Assembly (NCBI GenBank): GCA_964649825.1
Contig: CAZYQW010000058.1
Location: 58,134-122,133, forward strand
Direction of reading: 5' to 3'
Length of the DNA stretch: 64,000 nt
Source: CAZYQW01 sp964649825
GTDB taxonomy: Bacteria; Planctomycetota; B15-G4; JADJEK01
The position numbers were made by a program, and so were the translations under genes. The notes beneath the pieces were generated by a model that did not search any database, was not told where the DNA came from, and saw only the letters and a program-made list of their open reading frames with translations. Below, piece by piece: positions 9,042 to 16,845 of this stretch. The number at the start of each line of letters is the position of its first letter. Position 1 is the first letter of the stretch.

Positions 9042-10037
9042 TCAGTGCCGGACGACCATCGAGACCCCTGAGCAGGTGCCCACATCGACTAACGGCGTGA
9101 TCGCCCCGGTCAGTAGGTCCGTCTTGACGATCCAGCCAGGCTGGCCAATGCATCCGTTGGTCCGGGAGTAGGCAGATCCATTGGCGACGGCAAACGCATC
9201 CCATTCGCCGGAGGCCGAAGGATAGGTCGCGAGCAACGAGCAGTTCGTCTGCGTCGCGTCGAATCGCCACAGCGACGACTGCCCGGTCTGCCCGCTCCCC
9301 TCGGAAACGACGATCGAGCCGCCGGGCAGGACCGCGATGCTGAGCAGGTTGGTATTGCTGGGGAAGGACCCGCTCGTCACGACCTTCGTGATCGCCATGG
9401 TGTCGGGATCCATCACGCCGATGCGCGTCGAGTTGTAGTTCGCCCCATACTCGGTGATGTAGAGGTTGCCATCGCTGGCCGCACCGATCCGCGCCATCTC
9501 GAAGCGAGGCGCCACCATAGGGTCTTGATCGACGTTCACGCACCGGAGCACCTCGCCGGTCTCCGGCTCTACCTCGAACGCGTAGTTGACCGAACCGCTG
9601 TTCCACCCGGCCACGATGAAGAGCGTGCCGCGCGGACCGAAGGCCATCCCGCGAAACCCCGTGCCACCAGGGTTGTTCGCACACGTCTTAGAGATCGGGA
9701 CACTGCGCACGAACCGATCGAGGCGGTCGAACACGAACACCGTGTCCGTCTGATTGTCCATCACCCAGAGATGACCGTTCGTATCGACGGCCAGATTCCG
9801 CCCCGCGCCGCTCGAAACGAACGCTGGGTGCGTGAACTCACGGATTACCTTCCCGGTCAGCAGGTCGATCACCGTGATCACACTCGGGCAGCTCGTGTTC
9901 TCTCTCGCGATGATGAGCTGTCCGTGGTGGCGTCCGTCGGCAAGAAACGCCGCGGTGGGCTGCGCGCTGATCGCGCTCGAGCAGATCGGCGTCGCCATGA
10001 GGAACGACAAGAGAGCCAACAGGTTTCTGCGTCTCAT
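9042..10037 (-). CDS. secreted beta-propeller-like (NHL/SMP-30-like) protein
   Basis: 331 aa with a signal peptide (MRRRNLLALLSFLMATPICSSAISAQ). The mature part is built of short repeats of beta type: ITVIDLLTGKVIREF, NLAVDTNGHLWVMDNQ, GMAFGPRGTLFIVAGW, GAASDGNLYITEYG, SIAVLPGGSIVVSEG. These recall the blades of NHL or SMP-30-type propellers. Six cysteines could form disulphides, as expected outside the cytoplasm. No enzyme signature is evident. It sits between the kinase remnant and the ECF sigma fragment and is the only intact gene in that decayed patch. GAAAGGG about 10 nt upstream is a possible ribosome binding site. Confidence 0.75.
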   Translation of the reverse strand: MRRRNLLALLSFLMATPICSSAISAQPTAAFLADGRHHGQLIIARENTSCPSVITVIDLLTGKVIREFTHPAFVSSGAGRNLAVDTNGHLWVMDNQTDTVFVFDRLDRFVRSVPISKTCANNPGGTGFRGMAFGPRGTLFIVAGWNSGSVNYAFEVEPETGEVLRCVNVDQDPMVAPRFEMARIGAASDGNLYITEYGANYNSTRIGVMDPDTMAITKVVTSGSFPSNTNLLSIAVLPGGSIVVSEGSGQTGQSSLWRFDATQTNCSLLATYPSASGEWDAFAVANGSAYSRTNGCIGQPGWIVKTDLLTGAITPLVDVGTCSGVSMVVRH

Positions 10038-10146
10038 TGGTCGGATTCACCCTTTCACAAGATGAGGTTGCTTCGAGACGGGAGAGCCGCCGCCGAGCAC
10101 GCCGCCACGCACTTTCTCGAGTTTTTTTCTACGCTCCCTCTCGACC

Positions 10147-10293
10147 ATGACCGCGCACGAACTACTCGACGATCCTTCGACCCTGCTCATCCGCTGGCAG
10201 GAGCATGCCGACGTGAATACGCTCGACGCCCTCTTGCGCCGCGAGGTCGCGATCTTGAAGGAGAGGATCCGCCGGAGGCAAGGCGGAGTGGCG
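10147..10293 (+). pseudogene. 5' fragment of an ECF sigma factor gene
   Basis: The first 48 or so codons read MTAHELLDDPSTLLIRW and DTLDALLRREVAIL-like sequence (as seen: NTLDALLRREVAILKERIRRRQG), which resembles the region 2 start of planctomycete ECF sigma factors. After about 10293 the similarity stops. The frame stays open into the signal peptide of the HEAT-repeat gene but makes no sense as protein. I regard the 315 nt upstream of 10462 as fragment plus leader, not as an N-terminal extension of the HEAT protein. The assignment rests on one short conserved stretch. Confidence 0.5.
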
Positions 10294-10461
10294 GATCGAG
10301 CCATCCTGGTCGAGCCAGACAAGCCGGGGGTCCAGAGAACCCCGTACTCGCGGGTCAGAGGCTGGCCCGCCCCCCGCGTTGCTTCGTCTGCCTCTGCGGA
10401 TACCATGGGACCGAGTCTGTCCGTGGGGGCCCATCGTCCCTGCCCGGAGAGCGACGGAGCC

Positions 10462-13380
10462 ATGAGATTCACCCCAGCGATCCTTCTCGCGAGCTGCATG
10501 CTCGGACCCGCGCTCCCGGCCCAGACTCCGCTTCCCGATTCCGACAAGCAGAAGACGGTCACCAAGAAGAAGGCGCCGATCGACTTCGAGCTTCCGGACG
10601 CGGAGAAGCGGGTCGAGAGGGCGCCGAGCACGCCCGAGGACCTCGTGCACAGCCTCGTCGACGACCTCGCGAACTATCCGGCCGGGCGCGCCGAGCGAGC
10701 GATGGATCAACTCGTGCTCGCGGGTCCGGCGGTGGCCGGCCCCCTGCGCGAGGTGTTGAACGGCATCCGTTTCGAGCCGCGGGTCCCCGCGGCGCTCGTG
10801 CTCTCGCGGCTCGGCGACGAAGCCGCGATCGCCGGGATCGAGAAGCTGATCGTCGACCCGCGCGCAAAGCAGGCGACGCGCGTCCTGCTCGACGGGCTGG
10901 AGGAGATCGATTCGCGGCGGGCCCGCGAGGTCGCGCTCGGCCACGCAAACGGCAAGTCGCCGGCCCTGCGCTCCGCCGCGTTGCGCTACCTGGCCGTGCG
11001 CGTCGCACACGACGAGGCGGTCGCGGCCGGGCTGCGTGAGCTGCTCGACAGCGACGTCGCGACCACCCGCAAGCGCGCGTACGAGCTCCTTGCGCGCGGA
11101 GGCTCGGCCGATCTCCTCGCCGAGTCGATGAACATCCTCGGCGACCGCGACTCGCAGCTCGCCGAGCGGGCGATGAACTACGTCATCCAGCACAAGAACG
11201 ACGACACGGTGGCGGTGCTCGTCGACCTCGCGCGCAAAGATCCTCCGGATCGCCGTTCGATGTGGGCGTTGATCACCTTGGCCGAGATCGAGGATCGCCA
11301 CGGCGAGACGCTCCTGACCGAGGACTTGGTCCCCGTGCTGCGGCCGCGTTTGCGCTCGCTCGACCCCCTGGTCAGGGTGACGGCCGGGATCGGGCTCGCG
11401 CAGATCGCGGCCCGGTCGGAGGCGGACGGAATGGAAGACCTGCTGGCCGGAGAGGTGCTCCCGGCGTTGATGGAGTCGTTCCTCCGCAACGAGTACTTCC
11501 GCGACTTCCTTCCGCTCTTCGCGGTCGCGGCGCCGCGGGTGCAGAGGATCACAGGCTTCGACCTCGGCACGGACCTCGGGAAGTGGCGCCAGGCATGGCT
11601 CGGCGAGCAGGGGGCGCCGATGATCCGGCGCGACCTCGATCCGGCCGATCTGCCGGACCTCGCGGATCGCGTGGTCCTGTGGTACGAGCGGCGCGGCCTG
11701 CTCGCGCTCGGCGCGGATCGAGAGGTCGTTCTCGCCGGCCCGCGTCGGCTGGATCTGCCCACGGACGCGGACCTCGAAGGCGTGCTCTACGTCGACGAGG
11801 CGACGATGTCTGGACTCGTGAACGCGATCCTGGAGGCGGACCTGCTCGGTCAGGGGCGCCGGTCTTCGATTCGCGGACTCGAGCACACGGGATACCGCCG
11901 GCTCGTGGCGCGCGACGACAATCGCGAGCGCGCCGTGGTCGTGGGCGGCGAGAGCGACCAGGCGTTCGAGGAGGTCGAGCGTCTCCTCGTCGAGGAGGCC
12001 GATCGACGCTTCTGGCAGCGCCTCTACGTCGGGGACCCGGCCGGATTCGCCGCGTACTACCGCGAGAACGATGCGTCGCACGCCCCCGATGTCGAGCCGC
12101 GCGAGCGGGATCGACGGCTGCTCCAGGCGCTCCAGGTCGCGCTGCCGGCGCTTCCGTCCGACCTTCGGATCGAAGGTCTGAGCGCCCTCTGGCGGCGTGC
12201 GATCGGGCGGGACCTGCTCGACATCGACGAGCTGCGGGTGCTGCTCTACGGTCTCGAGGACGAGCCGGTCCCCGAGGGCGCGCCGGCGGTGCTGGCGCAG
12301 ATCGTGATCGACTCCGGCAACAAGGCGCTCTTCTCGCCGTACGCGGAGTACGTCGCGCGACGCTTCGGCAGCGAAGGGGACGGGCTCCTGCGGCGGATGA
12401 TCGAGGGGCTGGACGCAGTCGACGAAGCGCTCCACGACGCCCGGCCCCAGGTCCGCATCGCCGGCGCGCGCGTCGCGGCGGAGACCGGACACGTGAACAG
12501 CGGCAGGCTCCTGGCCGCGCTCGACGACTCGGATCCGCGCGTGGTGCGCGAGGCGATCCTTGCGATGGGTCGGTCGCGCGACGGTCAAGTCCGAGACCGG
12601 CTGCTCGCGATGGCACGCGGCGACGGCGGCGCGCTCCGTCGCGTCGCGATCGAATCGATCGGCGCGGTCGGCACCGTCGAATCGTTCGAGCTGCTGCGCG
12701 GCGCGGCCGAGTCCGACGACGCTGCGCTTGCGCTCGCCGCGTACCGTGGACTCGCTCGCGTGGGCGACGCGGCGTCGATCCAGCTCCTCGACGAAGCGAT
12801 CGCGCGGCACGGCGTCCAGAACCAGAATGGACTGAACGCGCTCGACGCGCTCGTCGAGGTCGGAAGCGACGCGGCGCGCCACGTGCTCGTGCGCTACGCC
12901 GGCTCCGACGTGCCGGAGCTCCGCGAGGAGGCGGCGTACCGGCTGGCACGACTACACGAGATGCGGGCCGTGCCGGTCCTTCTCGAGATCCTCGACACGC
13001 CGGCGCGAGCGGGGCGTGCGCTGGAGCTGCTCTCGGTCCTGCTCTGCTGCGACGGCGGATCACGCGGCGAGCACTTCGTCCAGCGGTACCGTGACGAACC
13101 GGATCTCGACGCGGACGAGTGGCTCCGTCGCGCGCTGGAGGTGCCGGACTTCGTGGACGGCGCGGACGCGGTCCGCGGGACTCCGGTCGCGTCGTTGGTC
13201 GCGGGTCTACGAGACCCGCGCTGGTACGTGAGAGTGAACGTGATCGGACGGCTCGAGGAGCAGTACGACGTCTCGTTCGGAAGCCCTTTGCGGTACGCGA
13301 GCGACGGCGACATCGATGTGCTCGCCTTGCGGTGGGAGCGTTTCCTGGCGACGCCGGTGCGCGCGCGGTCGAGCGGATGA
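10462..13380 (+). CDS. secreted HEAT-repeat protein
   Basis: 972 aa from the ATG at 10462, which opens a signal peptide (MRFTPAILLASCMLGPALPAQ); the longer open frame to 10147 includes an unrelated sigma fragment. A lipobox-like LASC exists but is too close to the N-terminus to be convincing. Helical HEAT/PBS-type repeats fill the N-terminal (about 45-250) and C-terminal (about 600-900) thirds, for example PRVPAALVLSRLGDEAAIAGIEKL and DPRVVREAILAMGRSRDGQVRDRLLAMA. The middle has no recognisable motif. Its stop overlaps the moxR start (ATGA), so the two are co-translated and probably work together. It is likely a scaffold in the periplasm. Confidence 0.85.
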   Translation: MRFTPAILLASCMLGPALPAQTPLPDSDKQKTVTKKKAPIDFELPDAEKRVERAPSTPEDLVHSLVDDLANYPAGRAERAMDQLVLAGPAVAGPLREVLNGIRFEPRVPAALVLSRLGDEAAIAGIEKLIVDPRAKQATRVLLDGLEEIDSRRAREVALGHANGKSPALRSAALRYLAVRVAHDEAVAAGLRELLDSDVATTRKRAYELLARGGSADLLAESMNILGDRDSQLAERAMNYVIQHKNDDTVAVLVDLARKDPPDRRSMWALITLAEIEDRHGETLLTEDLVPVLRPRLRSLDPLVRVTAGIGLAQIAARSEADGMEDLLAGEVLPALMESFLRNEYFRDFLPLFAVAAPRVQRITGFDLGTDLGKWRQAWLGEQGAPMIRRDLDPADLPDLADRVVLWYERRGLLALGADREVVLAGPRRLDLPTDADLEGVLYVDEATMSGLVNAILEADLLGQGRRSSIRGLEHTGYRRLVARDDNRERAVVVGGESDQAFEEVERLLVEEADRRFWQRLYVGDPAGFAAYYRENDASHAPDVEPRERDRRLLQALQVALPALPSDLRIEGLSALWRRAIGRDLLDIDELRVLLYGLEDEPVPEGAPAVLAQIVIDSGNKALFSPYAEYVARRFGSEGDGLLRRMIEGLDAVDEALHDARPQVRIAGARVAAETGHVNSGRLLAALDDSDPRVVREAILAMGRSRDGQVRDRLLAMARGDGGALRRVAIESIGAVGTVESFELLRGAAESDDAALALAAYRGLARVGDAASIQLLDEAIARHGVQNQNGLNALDALVEVGSDAARHVLVRYAGSDVPELREEAAYRLARLHEMRAVPVLLEILDTPARAGRALELLSVLLCCDGGSRGEHFVQRYRDEPDLDADEWLRRALEVPDFVDGADAVRGTPVASLVAGLRDPRWYVRVNVIGRLEEQYDVSFGSPLRYASDGDIDVLALRWERFLATPVRARSSG

Positions 13381-14372
13381 GCGACGCGAGGACGCCCGCG
13401 ACCGCGACGACGATCGGTGACGAGGCCGCCGTCCTGGGCGAGATCATCGAGGAGGTCGGACGCGTCGTCATCGGCCAGCGCGCGATGATCGAGCGTCTCC
13501 TGATGGGCTTGCTCGCGGGTGGGCACGTCCTGCTCGAGGGCGTGCCGGGCCTTGCCAAGTCGCTCGCCGTCGAGGCGTTGGCGCGCACCCTGGACCTGAC
13601 GTTTCGACGCATTCAGTTCACGCCGGACCTCCTCCCCGCCGACATCACCGGAACGCCGATCTTCCAGCCGTCGACGGGCCGGTTCGAGGTGAAGAAGGGC
13701 CCGATCTTCGCGAACCTGATCCTCGCCGATGAGGTGAACCGCGCGCCCGCGAAGGTGCACGCGGCCCTGCTCGAAGCTATGCAGGAGCACAAGGTCTCCA
13801 TCGGCGACGAGACGTTTCCGCTCGACGAACCGTTCCTCGTCCTCGCGACGCAGAACCCGATCGAGCACGAGGGCACCTATCCCCTCCCCGAGGCGGAGCT
13901 CGACCGGTTCTTCCTGAAGATCGTCGTCGGCTACCCGAATCCCGACGAGGAGGCGGAGATCGTGCGGCGCATGGCGCGCACCGAGAAGCCCCCGATGCCG
14001 CGGACGGTGGCGACGGCCGAGCGGATCATGGCAGTTCGCCGCCTCGTCGATTCGATCTACGTCGACGATCGCCTGATCGCGTACGCGATCGCGATCGTCC
14101 AGGCGACGCGAACTCCGGCCGCCTGCGGCCTCGACGATCTCGTCGATCTGATCCGGTTCGGCGGCTCGCCGCGCGCCTCGATCGCTTTGGTGCTTGGCGC
14201 CCGGGTCCACGCCCTGCTCGGCGGCCGTGACTTCGCGGGGCCGGGCGACGTGAAGGCGGTGGCGCACGACGTGCTTCGCCACCGCGTGCTCCTGAGCTAT
14301 GAAGCGGAAGCCGAAGGCGTCGCGGCCGACACGTTGATCGAGCGCGTGCTGGATCGCGTCGAGATCCCCTGA
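13377..14372 (+). CDS. MoxR-family AAA+ ATPase
   Basis: 331 aa from the ATG at 13377, coupled to the HEAT-repeat gene by ATGA. MoxR motifs are complete: IGQRAMIERLLMGLLAGGHVLLEGVPGLAKS (Walker A GVPGLAKS), QFTPDLLPADITG, LADEVNRAPAKVHAALLEAMQE (Walker B), LATQNPIEHEGTYPLPEAELDRF with the arginine-finger region, and the C-terminal lid domain ending near VEIP. MoxR ATPases act as chaperones that load metal or assemble complexes together with VWA proteins. The expected partners, DUF58 and BatA/BatB, are encoded on the opposite strand at 15157-21359. MoxR is usually in the same operon as DUF58; here it is not. Confidence 0.95.
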   Translation: MSDARTPATATTIGDEAAVLGEIIEEVGRVVIGQRAMIERLLMGLLAGGHVLLEGVPGLAKSLAVEALARTLDLTFRRIQFTPDLLPADITGTPIFQPSTGRFEVKKGPIFANLILADEVNRAPAKVHAALLEAMQEHKVSIGDETFPLDEPFLVLATQNPIEHEGTYPLPEAELDRFFLKIVVGYPNPDEEAEIVRRMARTEKPPMPRTVATAERIMAVRRLVDSIYVDDRLIAYAIAIVQATRTPAACGLDDLVDLIRFGGSPRASIALVLGARVHALLGGRDFAGPGDVKAVAHDVLRHRVLLSYEAEAEGVAADTLIERVLDRVEIP

Positions 14373-14413
14373 GCCGTCCGGGCCTGGCGAGGGAAGCGCG
14401 GTCTTTCGTTCCT

Positions 14414-14579
14414 CTAGCAGCCCGTGGTGAAAGTGCTTTCGAAGCGAGGCGAGGTCATCGCGACCGAGATCGAGGCGCAGGACCGCAGGCGTACTGCCTG
14501 TACGTCGAGGATCCTGCAACGACGAGATCGGTCGCGAGGGCCCGCCGCAGCCGGAATGACTTTCACCACGGGCGGCTAG
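14414..14579. repeat. TA-flanked inverted-repeat element (MITE or REP-like)
   Basis: The arms at 14414-14434 and 14559-14579 are 21-bp inverted repeats with one mismatch (core cccgtggtgaaagt / actttcaccacggg). Between them lie nested palindromes: tcgcgaccga with tcggtcgcga, gcagga with tcctgc, and a central caggcgtactgcctg. If the outer CTAG is read as flanking, the element runs from 14417 to 14576 with TA on both sides, as for IS630/mariner-type miniature elements. It fills the gap between the convergent moxR and tpx genes; the right TA is part of the tpx TAG stop codon. It could also act as a bidirectional terminator. I noticed no second copy in this window. Confidence 0.7.
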
Positions 14580-15073
14580 CCGCGGGCCGCGGACAGCGCC
14601 GCGTCGTAGTTCGGCTCCTGTGCGATCTCCGGGACCAGCTCGGCGTGACGTACGGTCTGGTCCGCACCGATCACCAGCACGGCGCGCGCGCAGAGGCCGG
14701 CGAGGGGGCCATCGACGATCTCGATGCCGAACGTCTTCGCGAAGTCGCTGCGAAACGTCGACATCGTGACGACGCCCTCGAGGCCTTCGGCGCCGCAGAA
14801 GCGCTTCTGAGCGAACGGCAGGTCGGCCGAGACGTTCACCACCGTCACCCCGTTCATGGAGCCGGCCAGCTCGTTGAACTTCCGCACCGACGTCGCGCAA
14901 ACCGGTGTGTCGACGCTCGGAAAGATGTTCAAGACCGTCGTGCCGGGCAGGCTCGAGAGCTTCACGTCCGCGAGGTCGGCTCCGGTCAGCGCGCTGCTCG
15001 GCGCCTTCGTCCCCTTGGCGGGGAGCTCGCCATTCGTGTGGATCGGGTTGCCTTTCAACGTGATCTGCGCCAT
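14576..15073 (-). CDS. tpx: thiol peroxidase Tpx (atypical 2-Cys peroxiredoxin)
   Basis: 165 aa, standard for Tpx, which reduces hydroperoxides at the expense of thioredoxin. The start MAQITLKGNPIHTNGELP is typical. The peroxidatic cysteine lies in the PSVDTPVCATSVRKFNE motif (about Cys60), and the resolving cysteine in FAQKRFCGAEG (about Cys94). A good ribosome binding site (GAGGAAGAG) precedes the ATG. It lies 83 bp downstream of the last bat gene on the same strand, so it may be the last gene of that operon; its TAG stop touches the inverted-repeat element. Confidence 0.96.
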   Translation of the reverse strand: MAQITLKGNPIHTNGELPAKGTKAPSSALTGADLADVKLSSLPGTTVLNIFPSVDTPVCATSVRKFNELAGSMNGVTVVNVSADLPFAQKRFCGAEGLEGVVTMSTFRSDFAKTFGIEIVDGPLAGLCARAVLVIGADQTVRHAELVPEIAQEPNYDAALSAARG

Positions 15074-15156
15074 CGTCGAACTCTCTTCCTCGAGGGGTGA
15101 CTGCAAGGCGCAACACGGTAGCGAATCGGCGTCGAAGTGACCAGCCGGCGGTCGGA

Positions 15157-16845
15157 TCAACCGCTCGAACCCGTCGGGCGGAGGGCTTGATCCACTTCGC
15201 GGGCGAGCGAGATCGCGCGGCCCGACAGGTCGACGACCTGCCGCCCGAACGTGGCCCGTTCCACGGACTCGAAGTACCGGGAGACGTCCCGTGCCAGCGC
15301 CTCGGGAGCCCCGCAGGAGGTCAGGAGCGTCGCGGCTTCTGCGCCGAAGCAGCGTCCCGGTTCGGAGCCGAGGCGGGCGGCAAGGTAGCGCGCGAACGCA
15401 CGAGCCTCCGCGATCGTCGACGGCGTCTCGAGGCTCGCCACGGCCCGCTCCATCTCGGCGAGCGAGTCGACGTCGTTCCGAGTGGAGCGGACCGGGGAGT
15501 CCTTCGTCCGGCGTCGGGTGGCGATCCCGAGGATCACGAGCAGCACGATTCCGACGGAGATCGGAAGCAGGACGCGGAGCGGCGCGGGCGGCCACCCTCC
15601 CGCGGGCGGCCGCTCGCCGGCGCGCTCGCCTTCGGGATGCGGATGGACGGTCAGCGGGATCGGCGGGGTCGACGCGGTGTCGTAGCGGCCCGCGTCGGGG
15701 TCGAACCACGCGATGCGAAACGAGGGAAGCTCGCGGATCGATTCGGACGTCGGTGCGAGCAGGAGCCGTACGACGCGCGTCCGGCCGTCGAGCCGGCCCT
15801 CCTCCTGGAAGCAGCGGAAGCCGAAGACGTCTCCGAACGGTGGGAACTCCGCGGTGGTGACGTTCGTCGTGTCCGGCTCGATCTCGCCGATCGTGATCTC
15901 GACGTTCAGCGAGTCTCCCACCGCGAGCTCACGCCGGTCGACGCCGACCGCGACCGAGAGGGCGCCGACCGCGGTTCCGTAGTCGGGCGGCCGCCCCTCC
16001 GTGGGAAGGGGCCGGACCGTGACGATCTGGCTCGGCGCGGGGGCGACGTTCGGTGGGTCCGCACCGCCGGCCGAGACGCGGAAGCGGAACGTCGATCGGC
16101 CGAGGTCGATCGTCCCCGCCGCAGGGGCGAGCACCGTGATCTGGCCGACCAGGATCTCGTAGAACGCTCCGTCCTTCAGGCTCTCCCGCACGACGTCGAA
16201 TTGGAGCGATCGATAGCCGTCCTCGATCTCGAAACGCTTCTGCCGGTTCGCGAGCGGGCCCTCCCTCTTTTCCAGCGGGACGACGTCGTTCCACCAAGGC
16301 AGCACGATCGCGGAGTTGCCGGCGGTCAGGGCCGGAGAGACGCGAACGTCGATCTCGAGCCGGAACCGGACCGCGAACGGCTGGCGTGCATAGACCTCTT
16401 GGCGGTCGGGTGTGACCGTGAAGCGTACCGGCGCCACGTTCTCGCGGGTCGCCGATACGCGCAGGTGGATCGGATTCGTGACGAGCCGCTCGTCCGTCTG
16501 GCAGAGCACGCCGACGTCGCGGATGAGGTACTCGCCGGGCTGGTTGGAGCGGACCCCGATCGTGTACTCGCAGATGTACTCGTCGGCGCCGACGCCGCCC
16601 CTCGGCGATCGGACCGAGAAGGCCGGCCCGGCGATCGTCTCGAACTCGACGCCGTCGACCGCGGGAAACGGGAGCAGCTCGGCGTCGGCCGCGCACTCGC
16701 CGAAGATCTCCAGCTTCAAGATCGCCGTCTCGCCCGCGGCGACGTTGTCCTTCACGAAGTGGGCGATCGCGAAGTCGTCGCTTCGCGTCGAACCGAGCAG
16801 GCCGAGGACGATGAACCACGGAGCGGCGACCGCGGCGGGAATCAC
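15157..16845 (-). CDS. batD: BatD-like protein (aerotolerance operon)
   Basis: 562 aa. The GTG start at 16845 overlaps the TGA of the upstream VWA/TPR gene. An N-terminal signal or anchor (PAAVAAPWFIVLGLLGS) is followed by about 370 residues of beta-rich, Ig-like repeats (VAAGETAILKLEIFG, RQEVYARQPFAVRFRLEID, LAVGDSLNVEITIGE). A transmembrane helix comes near residue 425 (LRVLLPISVGIVLLVILGIA), then a helical cytoplasmic tail. This layout is that of BatD. Bat proteins were named from Bacteroides aerotolerance; biochemistry is poor. It is the fifth gene of the DUF58-bat operon. Confidence 0.85.
   Translation of the reverse strand: MIPAAVAAPWFIVLGLLGSTRSDDFAIAHFVKDNVAAGETAILKLEIFGECAADAELLPFPAVDGVEFETIAGPAFSVRSPRGGVGADEYICEYTIGVRSNQPGEYLIRDVGVLCQTDERLVTNPIHLRVSATRENVAPVRFTVTPDRQEVYARQPFAVRFRLEIDVRVSPALTAGNSAIVLPWWNDVVPLEKREGPLANRQKRFEIEDGYRSLQFDVVRESLKDGAFYEILVGQITVLAPAAGTIDLGRSTFRFRVSAGGADPPNVAPAPSQIVTVRPLPTEGRPPDYGTAVGALSVAVGVDRRELAVGDSLNVEITIGEIEPDTTNVTTAEFPPFGDVFGFRCFQEEGRLDGRTRVVRLLLAPTSESIRELPSFRIAWFDPDAGRYDTASTPPIPLTVHPHPEGERAGERPPAGGWPPAPLRVLLPISVGIVLLVILGIATRRRTKDSPVRSTRNDVDSLAEMERAVASLETPSTIAEARAFARYLAARLGSEPGRCFGAEAATLLTSCGAPEALARDVSRYFESVERATFGRQVVDLSGRAISLAREVDQALRPTGSSG

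Noticed and set aside
10147..10461. N-terminal extension of the HEAT-repeat protein
   Set aside because: It would bury a good signal peptide 105 residues inside the protein, and its first part matches an ECF sigma factor start instead.
10162..12882. 906-codon open frame on the minus strand
   Set aside because: It is a high-GC shadow of the HEAT-repeat gene: composition is Arg/Asp/Val-rich without any domain, and the plus strand carries a signal peptide, repeats and coupling to moxR.
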